A DNA stretch of 64,000 nucleotides from CAZGAQ01 sp964523405 (lineage in GTDB: Bacteria > Planctomycetota > Phycisphaerae > UBA1845 > Fen-1342): the NCBI GenBank assembly GCA_964523405.1, contig CAZGAQ010000008.1, positions 1-64,000 on the forward strand, given 5' to 3'. The notes under the pieces were generated by a model that was not told the DNA's origin, made no database searches, and saw only the letters and a program-made list of their open reading frames with translations. The translations under genes were made by a program, and so were the position numbers. This document shows, piece by piece, positions 51,575-61,500 of this stretch; position 1 is the first letter of the stretch, and each line of letters starts with the position of its first letter.

Positions 51575-52300
51575 TCAGTGTGCAACCGCGACCGCTTCCT
51601 CGCGGACCTGCGGGATGAGGATCTTCTCACCCAAGCCGTGCTCGATCAGGTACTGGTGCATTCCCGGCAGCTCGCGCAGCACGTCGAGATCGTCGTGCGT
51701 GTCGGCACCGATCGTCACCTGCACGCGATGATTCGGCACCGTCTTGAACCACGCTTCATGATCGACCAGAGGCAGGAACTTGGCGCTGACCTCATAGAAG
51801 ATGCGCGCGTTGGCCAGCGTCCGCACGACCTGGTCCATGGACGTGTTCGGAAACTGCACGCGCACGTCACAGTGTGCCAGGCCGACGGGGCAAGGCCAGC
51901 GGCGGGCCTGGTTGGCCAGCGTGGTAAGGCCGGCCCAGTCCACGAATTCGAACAGGACATAATCGATCCCGGTGAGCATCGCGCGCACCTGGTCCAGCAG
52001 GCCCTTGTTGAGCGGCCAATTGATCTCGGCTCCGCAGAGAATCGGCACCTTGCCGGCCCAGCGCTGCCGCGCTTCCTTGACCATCGCGACGTAGCTGCGC
52101 GCTTCTTTGCCGAAGACCTTGTCGAATTCCTTCTCGTTGTGAACTTCGCGCGAAGACGGCGTGCAGAAGAGGTGGTCCGTGATGCCGATCGCCGCGATCG
52201 GCATGCCGAGCTTGAGATGCTCGGTGACCAGCTCATCGACCGTGTAGGCGCCATCGGAGAAAGGCGTGTGATTGTGCAGGTTACTCAGCCCCGAAACCAT
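51575..52300 (-). CDS. PHP-domain metal-dependent phosphoesterase
   Basis: 241 residues from the ATG at 52300, preceded by GGGAGAG. All PHP motifs are present: HNH (residues 9-11), GITDHLF, GAEINW, GLAHCDVR and GADTHDD. These residues bind a trinuclear metal centre as in histidinol phosphatase-type and polymerase-associated PHP proteins. No polymerase or HisJ context is nearby. The substrate may be a phosphorylated sugar, amino alcohol or nucleotide. Monocistronic and convergent with the giant protein gene. Confidence 0.85.
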   Translation of the reverse strand: MVSGLSNLHNHTPFSDGAYTVDELVTEHLKLGMPIAAIGITDHLFCTPSSREVHNEKEFDKVFGKEARSYVAMVKEARQRWAGKVPILCGAEINWPLNKGLLDQVRAMLTGIDYVLFEFVDWAGLTTLANQARRWPCPVGLAHCDVRVQFPNTSMDQVVRTLANARIFYEVSAKFLPLVDHEAWFKTVPNHRVQVTIGADTHDDLDVLRELPGMHQYLIEHGLGEKILIPQVREEAVAVAH

Positions 52301-52482
52301 GATCTCTCCCAGTACCGGTGAGAAAAGGTACCCCGGGCACATTTGCCGCTGACAGGGTCCGTAACCACCAGTCCGGTCGCCCCACACCGCCTGCAACCCG
52401 CAGGCGCGGGAGCGCCCAAAATCGCGCACGTTGTCCCACCATGGGCCCGGCCTGGAGCGCCAACGCACCCCGCCGAACGGCC

Positions 52483-52965
52483 TTAGTACTTCAGTCCGCT
52501 GCGCCGCACATGCACGAGCGGCGGGCGGTCTGCCAAAGGCGCCCCATCCGTGACATCCGCAATATACAGCCAGTGGTCGCCGATGTCCACCCGCTGGGCC
52601 ACCCGGCAGACCACGTACGCGCTGGCCGACTGCAGGATCAGCCCTTCCGCGACCGGACGAGTCGCCAAGCTCGCCAGCACACGAGCCGGCTCCTCGGCCC
52701 CGTCCGTCAGCCGCTGCAGCAGGGCTTGCTCGCCGTCCGCGCAGATATTGAGCACGAAAGCGCCGTTACGCTCCAGAGCCGGAACTACGGCACGTTCCTT
52801 ATAGATTGAAGCCACCAACCGCGGCGGGGCAAGGCTCACCTGCTGCACGAACGAGAGCACGATTGCCTGGGGCCCGGCCTGGGCGTCGCGAAGCGTCAGC
52901 ACAAAAGCCCCACTCGTGACACGCGCCAAGGCGTGGGAAAGCTGCGTGCGCTCAGGCGTGGTCAT
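52483..52965 (-). CDS. Flavin reductase-like FMN-binding protein
   Basis: 160 residues from the ATG at 52965. The split-barrel flavin reductase fold is visible: HALARVTSGAFVLTL, AIVLSFVQQVSLAPPRLVASI, RNGAFVLNICADG and LIQSASAYVVCRVAQRVDIGDHWLYIADV. Family members reduce FMN/FAD with NAD(P)H or simply bind FMN; the oxygenase partner that uses reduced flavin is not present. Its Gly/Ser at the phosphate-binding loop is consistent with FMN. It precedes the PHP gene on the same strand but with a 182-base gap, so it is probably separate. Confidence 0.82.
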   Translation of the reverse strand: MTTPERTQLSHALARVTSGAFVLTLRDAQAGPQAIVLSFVQQVSLAPPRLVASIYKERAVVPALERNGAFVLNICADGEQALLQRLTDGAEEPARVLASLATRPVAEGLILQSASAYVVCRVAQRVDIGDHWLYIADVTDGAPLADRPPLVHVRRSGLKY

Positions 52966-53315
52966 CGGCGACTCCCTTGTTTCGCTTGTACCAAGCGTCG
53001 ATTTCCGGGCGGCCCGTGCACCCGGCACAATCCCCAACCGCGATTCCACCGAGGCCACGACGGCTCAGCCGAGTTCCGGCAGCGCGCCCCCGCAGCCCTG
53101 GCAAGCCGTGGCCGCACGCTCATCCGCGCGGCAGGCCGAACACAGGAAGTATAGCGGGGCTAACGCCTGCGGCAATGCGGCTCCGCCAATCGCTCACCCC
53201 ACTTCGCGCTCGCCACGCATGGGGGCCAACCGGGTCGATTAGTTCCTGGCCTTGCTCACTGTGACGGTCCGAGATGATCACGCCCGTAACCGCGCACAGA
53301 TACTCATGTCGTCGC

Positions 53316-53396
53316 ATGATGCGGTTCATTGCTTCGCGCAGAATCCGGGCGAACCTTCTGAGCCCGTTGGCGTACTACTGGGTGAGAGCCTCCTGA
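53316..53396 (+). CDS. Candidate leader mini-ORF (26 residues, YYW near its end)
   Basis: An open frame MMRFIASRRI... ending LSPLAYYWVRAS encodes consecutive Tyr-Tyr-Trp codons (TAC TAC TGG) four codons before its last residue. It stops 30 bases before a strong intrinsic terminator (53426-53466). The order of leader peptide with aromatic run, then terminator, then gene is that of attenuators or ribosome-stalling leaders. Against this, no RBS is obvious and the downstream gene is not an amino-acid biosynthesis gene. Speculative. Confidence 0.3.
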   Translation: MMRFIASRRIRANLLSPLAYYWVRAS

Positions 53397-53425
53397 ACGA
53401 TTCGCTTCTTCTCCTCCTCCGATCC

Positions 53426-53466
53426 CCGGGGCGGCCGCTGCGAAGCGGTCGCCCCGGTGCCTTTTT
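53426..53466 (+). terminator. Strong intrinsic terminator in the 52966-53542 gap
   Basis: CCGGGGCGGCCGCT (53426-53439) pairs with AGCGGTCGCCCCGG (53444-53457), 14 pairs with one G-T wobble and a GCGA tetraloop, followed by TGCCTTTTT (53458-53466). No upstream plus-strand gene within 2 kb needs it, so it probably ends a small RNA or a leader. The rest of the 577-base gap holds nothing else I can support. Confidence 0.75.
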
Positions 53467-53542
53467 CCGTCCTGTCACGCGACGAGAACCCGGCCGTGGG
53501 CTGACTTGCCACCGGTGGGGGTGACAAATATGCTGCCGCCTG

Positions 53543-55168
53543 ATGAGCCTCCGCCTGCCCGCACGCGTCATGCTGCCGCGCGGCACCCCTCCGCGACTCC
53601 CCGCCCGCGCGGTTGTTTCGGCGGTCGCGCTGGGCTTGGCCTTAACCGTTGGGGCCCACGCGGCATCACCGCTTGCCGAAGCTTGCGTGCTCGAGATCGA
53701 CGGCGCGACCCGCAACGTCCGAATACGCCCGCCGGAGGGCCGCCACGTGGTTGCCGGGACGCGCCTGTTACTGGCAAACGGCGGACGGCCGCTGGCTTGG
53801 GGGCGACTCCTCCGCGTCGCAGACGGCGCGGCCGAGTTCACTTGGCCGGAGACCGCTTCGGTCCCCGTGCCGGCGGAGGCAGCGCGCGCCTGGCTCGTTG
53901 GCCCGGACGTCGTGGCGGAGCTGCTCGACACCTGGCCGGCGGAGGCGGCGTTGCAGGCAGAGGTGGACGCGCTGGGGCCTGGCGCCGCGTCAGCGTGGCT
54001 GCGCATCGGACAGAACCAGGGCGTGCATGTCGGGCACACGTTCTGGCTGCGCCATCACGGACAGGCGGTGGCGCGCTGCGACGTGCGGTACGTGTCGGCT
54101 GACCTGAGTCATGCGGCCCTCGTGCCGCTTGTGGCCGACCTGCGGCTGCGCGCCGGCGATGGGGTGGCGTTGTGGCCGGCGCCGGAGCAGGAGCGCTGCG
54201 GCGCGGCAACGAGTGCCGTGTCATACATCGAGCCGCAGGGTTCCGGCGTGCTCGTCTGGATCGCCGCGCCGCGCGGCGTTGCGGCGCCCGCTGAACCCCA
54301 CGTGGACTTCTTCCACGACGGGCAATATGTGGGGCACGGTCTGGTCGAGCGCGGCGACGAGCGCTTCTGGTACGCGATGTTTCACGCGGCGCCGGCGCGC
54401 GCGGCGGTGTCGCAGCCGACCACGGCCGCGGCGGCGCCGGCTGCGAGCCTGTCGGAGATGGTGGATGCGGCACGCCCGGCGTCGGCACCCGCAGGGCCGC
54501 TGGCTGCGGCGCCTGCTTCCCGGCCCACCGCGGCGCCGACCACGTTACCGGTGCGGCTGTTGCGCGTGGGCGACGACGTGGTCATACGAACGCAGGCGGA
54601 TCTCGATGCGCGGCGCTTCGTGGCGCGCGTCTTTGAGCGAACCACGGCGGGGGCCCTGGTGAATGCGGGCGAAGCGGACGGGCTCGCGCCGCAACAGGAG
54701 GCAACGCTGTATCGCGAAGGCGCACTGGTGGGTCGCGTGCGGATTCGCTCGACGCAGCGGACGTATGCCGCCATCGAGCCCGTGCCGCGCCCGGCGTCGG
54801 GTCCGCAGGTGGACGCGGGCGCGGAGCGGAGCGAGGAAGCGCAGCAGGATGCAGAGGCAGGCGGAATGGAGATTCGTCTGGGCGATGAGCTGCGGTTCGT
54901 GCCGCCGCGCGAGGCGCCAGCGGCGTTGGGCACCATCGCGGCGGTGAAGGACACGACGCTCATCACGGTGTCGACGAACGGGGCGGATGTGCCGCTGGGG
55001 CGGCCGCTGGCGGTGCGATGGCAGGGACGCGTGGTTGGCGTGGCTGTGCTGGTCGCGGCCGACGACGGGCTGGCGGGCGGATTCGTGCTACCCTGTGCGG
55101 CGGTTGTGCCGGTGGCGCCGGGGATGGAGCTGGTGGCGCCAGTGCGGGGATCAACGAAGGTGCCATAG
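53543..55168 (+). CDS. Exported protein of unknown function, Ala/Pro/Arg-rich
   Basis: 541 residues, ATG start. Signal peptide-like N-terminus (LPARAVVSAVALGLALTVGAHA). Four or five short beta-rich units of ~70 residues repeat a theme of G-x-R/W-G-R-L-x-V and RVGDxVxLxP, e.g. GRPLAWGRLLRVADGAAEF; LRAGDGVALWPAP; LLRVGDDVVIRTQADL; EIRLGDELRFVPP; GRPLAVRWQGRVVGVAVL. This resembles SH3- or S1-like barrels found in exported planctomycete proteins of the flagellar- or rod-shape-linked MreC style, but no family can be named. A Pro/Ala/Thr linker (~300-345) joins two halves. Its upstream region carries the unexplained mini-ORF and terminator. Confidence 0.65.
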   Translation: MSLRLPARVMLPRGTPPRLPARAVVSAVALGLALTVGAHAASPLAEACVLEIDGATRNVRIRPPEGRHVVAGTRLLLANGGRPLAWGRLLRVADGAAEFTWPETASVPVPAEAARAWLVGPDVVAELLDTWPAEAALQAEVDALGPGAASAWLRIGQNQGVHVGHTFWLRHHGQAVARCDVRYVSADLSHAALVPLVADLRLRAGDGVALWPAPEQERCGAATSAVSYIEPQGSGVLVWIAAPRGVAAPAEPHVDFFHDGQYVGHGLVERGDERFWYAMFHAAPARAAVSQPTTAAAAPAASLSEMVDAARPASAPAGPLAAAPASRPTAAPTTLPVRLLRVGDDVVIRTQADLDARRFVARVFERTTAGALVNAGEADGLAPQQEATLYREGALVGRVRIRSTQRTYAAIEPVPRPASGPQVDAGAERSEEAQQDAEAGGMEIRLGDELRFVPPREAPAALGTIAAVKDTTLITVSTNGADVPLGRPLAVRWQGRVVGVAVLVAADDGLAGGFVLPCAAVVPVAPGMELVAPVRGSTKVP

Positions 55169-55344
55169 CCGGGGGAGCGCGCCGCGACCGACGGCGAAGC
55201 TCTCCAGTTCGCGTCAGCCAACGTCGCCGCCGGCGGACGGCTATTCGCGGGGTGGAGGCCGCGGCGGACGGTCATGATGTAGGCCGGGCTGGGATCCGGG
55301 GTCCGGCATTGCCGCGGGGTGCTCGCCCGCTGGGCGGGGGCTGC

Positions 55345-55350
55345 TATAAT
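55345..55350 (+). promoter_or_regulatory. Consensus -10 box upstream of tRNA-Lys
   Basis: A perfect TATAAT lies 27 bases before the tRNA, at a distance usual for stable-RNA genes. The -35 region is not clear; CTCGCC is at the expected place and TTGCCG (55309-55314) is 30 bases upstream. Confidence 0.5.
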
Positions 55351-55377
55351 GGGCGACCCGCTCTGACGCGGAGACCT

Positions 55378-55450
55378 GAGGGCGTAGCTCAGTCGGTAGA
55401 GCAACGGCCTTTTAAGCCGTGGGTCCAGGGTTCGAGTCCCTGCGCCCTCA
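55378..55450 (+). tRNA. tRNA-Lys (TTT)
   Basis: 73 bases. The acceptor stem GAGGGCG/CGCCCTC, D stem GCTC/GAGC, anticodon stem ACGGC/GCCGT with loop CTTTTAA (anticodon TTT) and T stem CAGGG/CCCTG with TTCGAGT loop are all perfect. Discriminator A at 55450; CCA is not encoded. Confidence 0.96.
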
Positions 55451-55795
55451 ATACTCGGTGGGCAGGGGGGGAAGTGGGGAGGTGGGAAAGGGAGTGGCGA
55501 ATGTCGCATAGCGCAGAACGAAGGAAGCTTGTGCAGGCGTAGGCGGCGCGGCTCGGCGGACGCGCGTCTGTGGCGGGAGGCGGGTTTCTCGCTGCGCTCG
55601 GAATGACCGCGTGGCGCCTCATCCTAGGATCAGGATGGAGCACGCACGTGTGCGGGGCGCGGGCGGGACACAGGAGCAGCGAGTTACGAGGTGCGACTGG
55701 CTGGTTGAGGCGGGGTTGGGCGAAATCTGGGCGTCGCCAAATCTATGGTTCAAGGCGCCAAGTTCACCGTACGGAGTTGGAGGAAAGCCGAGGGG
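55451..55795. other. Intergenic stretch after tRNA-Lys with a dispersed repeat
   Basis: 345 bases with no credible gene. It contains an inverted copy (55584-55608) of the GTCATTCCGAGCGCAGCGAG repeat found at 3702-3727, and G-rich low-complexity text (55460-55500) like that at 3540-3620. The convergent fused transporter gene stops at 55796. Confidence 0.6.
55584..55608 (-). repeat. Dispersed repeat GTCATTCCGAGCGCAGCGAG, copy 2
   Basis: Reverse-complement copy of the repeat at 3702-3727, adjacent to tRNA-Lys. The core 20 bases are identical. Confidence 0.7.
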
Positions 55796-58417
55796 TCAGG
55801 GTGAGACGGGCGGGGGGCTGACTTGGCGGCTCGTGCGGGGGCTGGCGCGAGAGATGTCTGTGATGAGCTGGCGCGTGCGGGGGTCGTCGGGGACGAGGTC
55901 GGCGGCGGCGGTGTAGGCGGCGCGCGCGGCGGCGAGTTGCGCGGCGCCGACGTCGCGGAAGGCGGCGTGGCCGGCGATCAGGTAGTCGCTCGCGGCGCGC
56001 CAGGCGGCCCAATGCGCGGCGAAGACGACGGGCTGCGTTGTCGCGGCCGGCTGGTCGGCGGGGCCGAGGGTGACGTAGGCGGTGAGGTCGCTGCGGTATT
56101 GGGCCAACTCGGTAAGGTTGGCAGGCAGCGTGTTGTGGTACGGGGCGGCGTGCGCGAGATAGTCGAGGAGGGGGCGGTCGTCGTGGTGCGTGGGGCCGGG
56201 GCCGGCGTAGCGGGCGACGTCCTGCTCGGCGAGCAGGAGACAGGCGGCGAGCTTGGCGGGGTCGTCGAGGCCGATGGGGGCGAGGTCGCGCTGCACGAGT
56301 GGGGCGGCCATGCGGCGGGCGAAGTCGGCGAGGTTCACGTGCACGGGGGCGGGCGTGCCGACGAGGATGACGAAGTCGGTCGGCAGGTTGAGCATGTACC
56401 AGACGCTCGTGTGCGGGAACACCTCGCGGAACGTGCGGACGAGGACGTGCAGGGCCTCGGAGGTGATGCCGGTGATGGGCACCCACGCGGCGCCGATGCC
56501 GCCGGGGCTGAGGCGCGACCGCAGGAGCTCGAAGCACTCGGCGGTGTAGAGGTTGCCGTTGCCGCGGTACTGGATGCTGGTGAGGTCGGTGACGATGACG
56601 TCGTAGGTTTGGGGGGCGACGTGGAGCCAGGCGCGGGCGTCGTCGAGGATGAGGTGGAAGTCGAGGCGCTCGTGGTTCGGGCCGACGACGCCGCAGTTCT
56701 GCGATTCGAAGAGATAGTATGCATCGGCGACGCGCGGCTCGATCTCGACACAATCGACCGCGAGCTTGTGCTGGAGCATGGAGTAGGAGGTGCCGCCGGT
56801 GCCGAAGCCGACCGTGAGGGCGCGCTGGGGGCTGGGGTGCAGTAGCAACGGGAGGTGCGCGAGCATCTTCTGGTCAGTGACGATCTCGTCGTAGGTGCCG
56901 GCGACGGACTTGCTATCGACAAAGAGCGTGCGGTGGCGGCGCTCGCGCTCGGTGTATTCGGCGACGTGGACGGTGGCCGAGGGGCCTTCGGCGTAGTAGA
57001 GGACCGTTTCGCCGGGGACGTCGGTGGGCACGTAGAAGCGCGGGGCGGCAGGCAACAGGGCCAGCAGGAGTGCGAACGCCGCGGCGCCGGCCGGCACCAG
57101 TGCGCGGTACCACGCAGCGCCGGGGCGGTGCGCGTAGGTGGCGATGGCAACGAGGGCGAAATTCGCGCCGGCCAGCAGGAGCAGGCAGCCGCGCAGGCCG
57201 ATCCACGGGATGAGGAAGCCGCCGGTGAGGGCGGCGCCGGCGATGGTGCCGAGGGCGTTCCAGGCGTAGAGGCGGCCCACGGTGCGGCCGGGGTCGGCGG
57301 CGGAGCGGGTGGTCAGGCTGACCAGCAGGGGCAGGCCGGCGCCGATGAGGAGGGTTGGGATGAAGACGACAGCGGCAACGAGGGCGTATTCGGTCCAGAA
57401 GATGGCGGGTTCGGAGAGCGTGCCGCTGGTGAGCTGGAGGCGCGAGGCGCGTGGCGCGACGGCAACGAGGACGGGGACGAGCAGGGCCTGGGCGAGCTGG
57501 ACGACGGCCAGGGTTGCCAGCTCGTCCACGCGGTGGCGGCGCAGGGCGCGTGTGACGACGGCGGCGCCGATTGCGAGGGCCGCGAGATAGACGCTGACGA
57601 CCATGGCGAAGACATAGACGCTGTTGAGCGTGAAGATGGCGAGCAGGCGGACCCAGGCGACCTCGTAGGCGAGCGCAATGCCGCCGGTGAGCGTGGCGAG
57701 GACGAGGGCGAGGCGCGGCAGCGTGGGAGCAGTGTCCGCAGAATCCGCGGCGGGCGCAGCGGGGATGGCGCGCGATGCGGTCGGGTGCGCCAGCGGGGCA
57801 CCGCGGAGGTTGAGGGCGGCGGCGAGGAGGGCGGCGACCGTGTTGCCCGCGACGGCGCAAAGCAGCGTGTGCTGCGTGCCGACGAGGCGGATCAGGACGA
57901 AGCCGGCCGCGAGGGTGCCGAGGACTGAGCCAGCCGTGTTGATCGTGTAGCCGCGGCCGAAGCCCACGGCGGTGGAGCCGGTCCACTGGGTGAGCAGGCG
58001 GGCCATGGCGGGGACGGTGGCGCCGATGAGGAGGCAGGGGAGACCGATGGCGAGGAGTGCGAGGGCGAAGCGGATGAGGTTGGAGCCGAACCAGCCGGGC
58101 GCGAGCGCGGGGTAGAGCGTGGCGAAGGCGCGCATGAGGGGCGGGATGAAGCCGAGCGTGGCGAGGGCGGTGAGGGCAATGCCCAGTTCGATGAGCGCGT
58201 AGAAGCGCAGGGGGCGCGGCGTGCGGTCCGCGAGCGGCCCGACGATTCTCGCGCCAAGGGCCATGCCGCCGAGGAAGGCCGAGAGCACGGCGGCGACGCT
58301 GAACGTACTGACACCGAAGACAAGCGTGAGCATGCGTTCCCAGACGACCTGGTAGATGAGGGCGGAAGCGCCGGAGAGGAAGAAGCAGAGATAGAGAGCG
58401 GCCAGACGTGGCTTCAT
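55796..58417 (-). CDS. Fused MFS-type transporter/spermidine synthase-like protein
   Basis: 873 residues from the ATG at 58417; a GTG three codons earlier is possible. The N-terminal ~430 residues have about twelve hydrophobic helices, opening LYLCFFLSGASALIYQVVWERML, the standard start of this fused family. The soluble C-terminal half is a class I methyltransferase/aminopropyltransferase fold: LTVGFGTGGTSYSML (about 533), VEIEPRV, LDDARAWL, YDVIVTDL and YTAECFELLRSRLSPGG. The catalytic residues of true spermidine synthases (the GGGDG and DxTD patterns) are only partly kept, so another substrate is possible. The last ~130 residues, rich in Ala, are specific to this protein. It lies downstream of the locus B giant gene but after a terminator. 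Confidence 0.87.
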   Translation of the reverse strand: MKPRLAALYLCFFLSGASALIYQVVWERMLTLVFGVSTFSVAAVLSAFLGGMALGARIVGPLADRTPRPLRFYALIELGIALTALATLGFIPPLMRAFATLYPALAPGWFGSNLIRFALALLAIGLPCLLIGATVPAMARLLTQWTGSTAVGFGRGYTINTAGSVLGTLAAGFVLIRLVGTQHTLLCAVAGNTVAALLAAALNLRGAPLAHPTASRAIPAAPAADSADTAPTLPRLALVLATLTGGIALAYEVAWVRLLAIFTLNSVYVFAMVVSVYLAALAIGAAVVTRALRRHRVDELATLAVVQLAQALLVPVLVAVAPRASRLQLTSGTLSEPAIFWTEYALVAAVVFIPTLLIGAGLPLLVSLTTRSAADPGRTVGRLYAWNALGTIAGAALTGGFLIPWIGLRGCLLLLAGANFALVAIATYAHRPGAAWYRALVPAGAAAFALLLALLPAAPRFYVPTDVPGETVLYYAEGPSATVHVAEYTERERRHRTLFVDSKSVAGTYDEIVTDQKMLAHLPLLLHPSPQRALTVGFGTGGTSYSMLQHKLAVDCVEIEPRVADAYYLFESQNCGVVGPNHERLDFHLILDDARAWLHVAPQTYDVIVTDLTSIQYRGNGNLYTAECFELLRSRLSPGGIGAAWVPITGITSEALHVLVRTFREVFPHTSVWYMLNLPTDFVILVGTPAPVHVNLADFARRMAAPLVQRDLAPIGLDDPAKLAACLLLAEQDVARYAGPGPTHHDDRPLLDYLAHAAPYHNTLPANLTELAQYRSDLTAYVTLGPADQPAATTQPVVFAAHWAAWRAASDYLIAGHAAFRDVGAAQLAAARAAYTAAADLVPDDPRTRQLITDISRASPRTSRQVSPPPVSP

Positions 58418-58484
58418 GGGGTCCACTTTACCGGCGCGCGGCGGGCGCTGGCCAGTCCGGCGGGGGGGCGGGCCGGGGCGCGCG

Positions 58485-58518
58485 CAAAAAGAAGCGGGGC
58501 CGCCGATGGCGACCCCGC
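58485..58518 (-). terminator. Intrinsic terminator of the locus B dockerin gene
   Basis: On the minus strand GCGGGGTCGCC pairs with GGCGGCCCCGC (11 pairs, one wobble, loop ATC) and is followed by TTCTTTTTG. It lies 30 bases after the stop and separates this gene from the transporter downstream. Confidence 0.75.
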
Positions 58519-58547
58519 CTCCAGTTCAGCTGCTGCCGGGTGGCCGC

Positions 58548-61500
58548 CTAGTGCACGCCCACCTGGAAAGCGGCGACGTCGTGCAGGTCGACGGCGCCGT
58601 TGGCATCGCTGTCATAGGCATCGAGGCACTCGCTGCCGCAGGCGGACGGTGAATCCGGCTGCGTGTTGGGGCCGGCGAGGCAGCTCTGCAGGCCCTGCCA
58701 GTCGACGGGCTCGACGATCCCGTTGGCGTTCCAATCGAACAGCACCGTGATGACGGGCTGGGTGCAGTTCGTATTGTCACCGGCATAGGTGCCGCCCAAG
58801 GACGTGCACATGGCGCTGGTGATGATCTGGCAGCCGGTACCCAGGCAGCACGCGCCGAGGGTCGGTGCCGACGGGACGGTGATGGAGACCGCGTCAAAGG
58901 TTGGTGGACGCAGCGTGACCGGGATGCTGACCACGTACTCGCGATAGCCCACCGCCAGGGAAGCCGGGCCGAGGTGCGGCACGGTGCCCGACACAGTGTA
59001 GCTATCGAAGGCCGCGCTATAGTTCTCGTAGTTGCGCGAGATGCTGAGGGTGTGCCAGCCGGTCGTAATGGCCGCGGTTGGGACATCCAGCAGCACGGTC
59101 TGGGTCGATCCGCCGGCGCGGTCGACGAACTGCAGCGTCGTTGCGAGGATGGCACCCGTGTTCGCGTTTTCGCGGGTGAGGAACTGCCACGCCAGGCCGG
59201 TGTTGCCGTTGCCGGTGCCGCCGGGGTAGGGCAGGTAGACGTTGAATACGGGGTCAATCATGCCCAGACCGATGGCCCAGGCCTCGTACTCATCGGTTGT
59301 GTTGCCGGACACGAAGCCCGGATTGCCCGCGTTGACGTAGACGTAGCAGGAGAAGTCGACGCCGAAGCGCGCCTGGTCGAGGAGGGAGCACTGGTTTCCG
59401 CCGCCCGTGGGGTCAAAGCAGATGCCGGCGTTGCCGCCCTGCGGGGAGGCCGGGATGGCGGCGAGGTTGTACGTGCTCGTCGTAGTCGGGTCGATGTACC
59501 GGGGCGCGTCGTAGGAGTAGCTCCAGTTGGACACGGCCGCGCCGACCGTTCCGTCGAAGTTCTCCGTGTAGGGCGCGAGGCTCGGGAAGTCGTTCGATGC
59601 GCCCGGCGTCGCCTTGCGACTGGTGAAATCGCGGCCGTTGTTATTCGTATCGTAGCCGTCGTACCAGCGGCCGAGGGCGTTGCACATCGGATCCGTGTCG
59701 AAGTACGCGGAGTAGTTGCCCCAAATGCCGCCTTCGGCCGGCGAAACCGCCACGGGGCCCTTGTTCCGCTCGGTGATCACCGTGTCGACCACCACGCCGT
59801 TCTGGTCGAGCAGTTGGTACGCCTCGTTGTCGCCTTCCAACTGGCTGTTCGGGATGACCAGGTTCACGTTCGGAACGGCCGTTTGCCCGATCACGTAGAA
59901 GCCGCCCGCGGCGAGCGTCGTGCTGGCCGGAATCGTGAAGTCCGGGTTATCGTCGCCCGGCGGGGCCACGGTGTCCGAAGCGCGGACGATCCAGCCGGAG
60001 ATGTCGACCGCGAACGGCTCGGCATTGTACAGCTCGATGAATTCGGCGTTGTCCGTGCTGGTGTCGTCGTACTGCAGCTCGTTGATGACGACGCGGAAGT
60101 TTTGGCCGGTGCCGACAGCAACGGCCACGGAGTCGACGCTCTCGAATGTGTTCACGGTCTGGCGGGCGGAAATCTGCTGGCCGACGCTCAGCGGCGGGCT
60201 GACGTTGAACGTGACTGACGCCGCGCCGGCCGGATTGAGGGTGCCGATCTGCGTCCCGTTGGCGAACAGGCGCACCTGGCTGGCGATCGCGTTGCCGGCG
60301 TTCAGCACGTTGCTGACGGTGACGGTGGTCTGCCCGGCCACGAGCACGCTCTGCACGGTGGGGGCCGGCGGCCTTTGCACGACGCGTGGATAGGCGACGT
60401 CGCTGGTGCCGGCGGGTGCGTCGTAGCTGGCCGAAATCGACTGGCCCAGTGCCAGGGGTGTGCTGGGCACGATGTTCACGCTCGTCGCGCCGGCCGGGTT
60501 GATCGTACCATTCGGCACGCCGTTGACGAGCAGGCGGACCAGGGTTGCGTTGGGATCGATGTTGTTGATGGTGACCGCGGGGGCGACGCCGATGACGCGC
60601 TGCTCCACGGCCGGCAGCGCCAGCGTGCTCGTGCGGGCGTCTTCGACCAGCAGCCACATGCCGACCGCCTTGGCGGAATCCGGGAAGGTTCCAGCCGGGC
60701 GATAGGGGGAGTGCGTGTTGGAGGACGCTGTGTCGGGGAACGTCCAGCCGAGGCGGTTGGCATAGATGCCATCGTAGCTGGTCACCGACGACAGGACGCT
60801 GGTCGTATTGGTCGAGGTGCTCTGGCCGCGGACATTGGGGAACGGGTTGGAGGCCTCGGCGTCCGCGATCAGCACCTCGTTGTCGGACGCGTCGACGTAG
60901 TAGACGTGATCCAGGTAGATCAGATACGGGCCGACGCTGGGCGAGGTCGAGTCGATCGTGAAGAACATCGCGTCGATGCTGTAGAGTCCGCCGTCGGGCT
61001 CCAGTTGACCGTTGCCGCCGGCGAAGCTGATCACGGGCTCGACGCCCGGGATGAGCGAGAACTCCACCTTTTGCCAGACGCCGCTCTGCGCGAAGACGGG
61101 GTGGCCCTGCGTGCCGGCGGTGCCGACGACGGCCGTGGCACCGACCCATTCGAAGTTGGCGACTGTGCCGCCCGAACCGCTCTCGTCCAGGGACAGCGTG
61201 GCGCTGAACTTGGCCGGCGGGTTAACCTTGACGATGATGGAATATGGGCCAATGTCGCTGCCCAGTTGCTGGCGGGCGCGGAGCCGGTCGCCGATGGCCA
61301 ACGGCGCGGACACGGCGATCGTCGTGTAGTGGATTTCGGTCGCGGGATCCAGGGCGGGCGCGACCGTGTAGGTCTCGTCGGCGACGAACGGGTCGTCGTT
61401 ATCCGCGTCGGAGCGGTCGATCTCGAGCGTGACGCCCGTGGCGCGCGACTCGACGTGGTTGACCTGCACAGCCGTGTTCGTCGCGATGACCGGCACCGCG

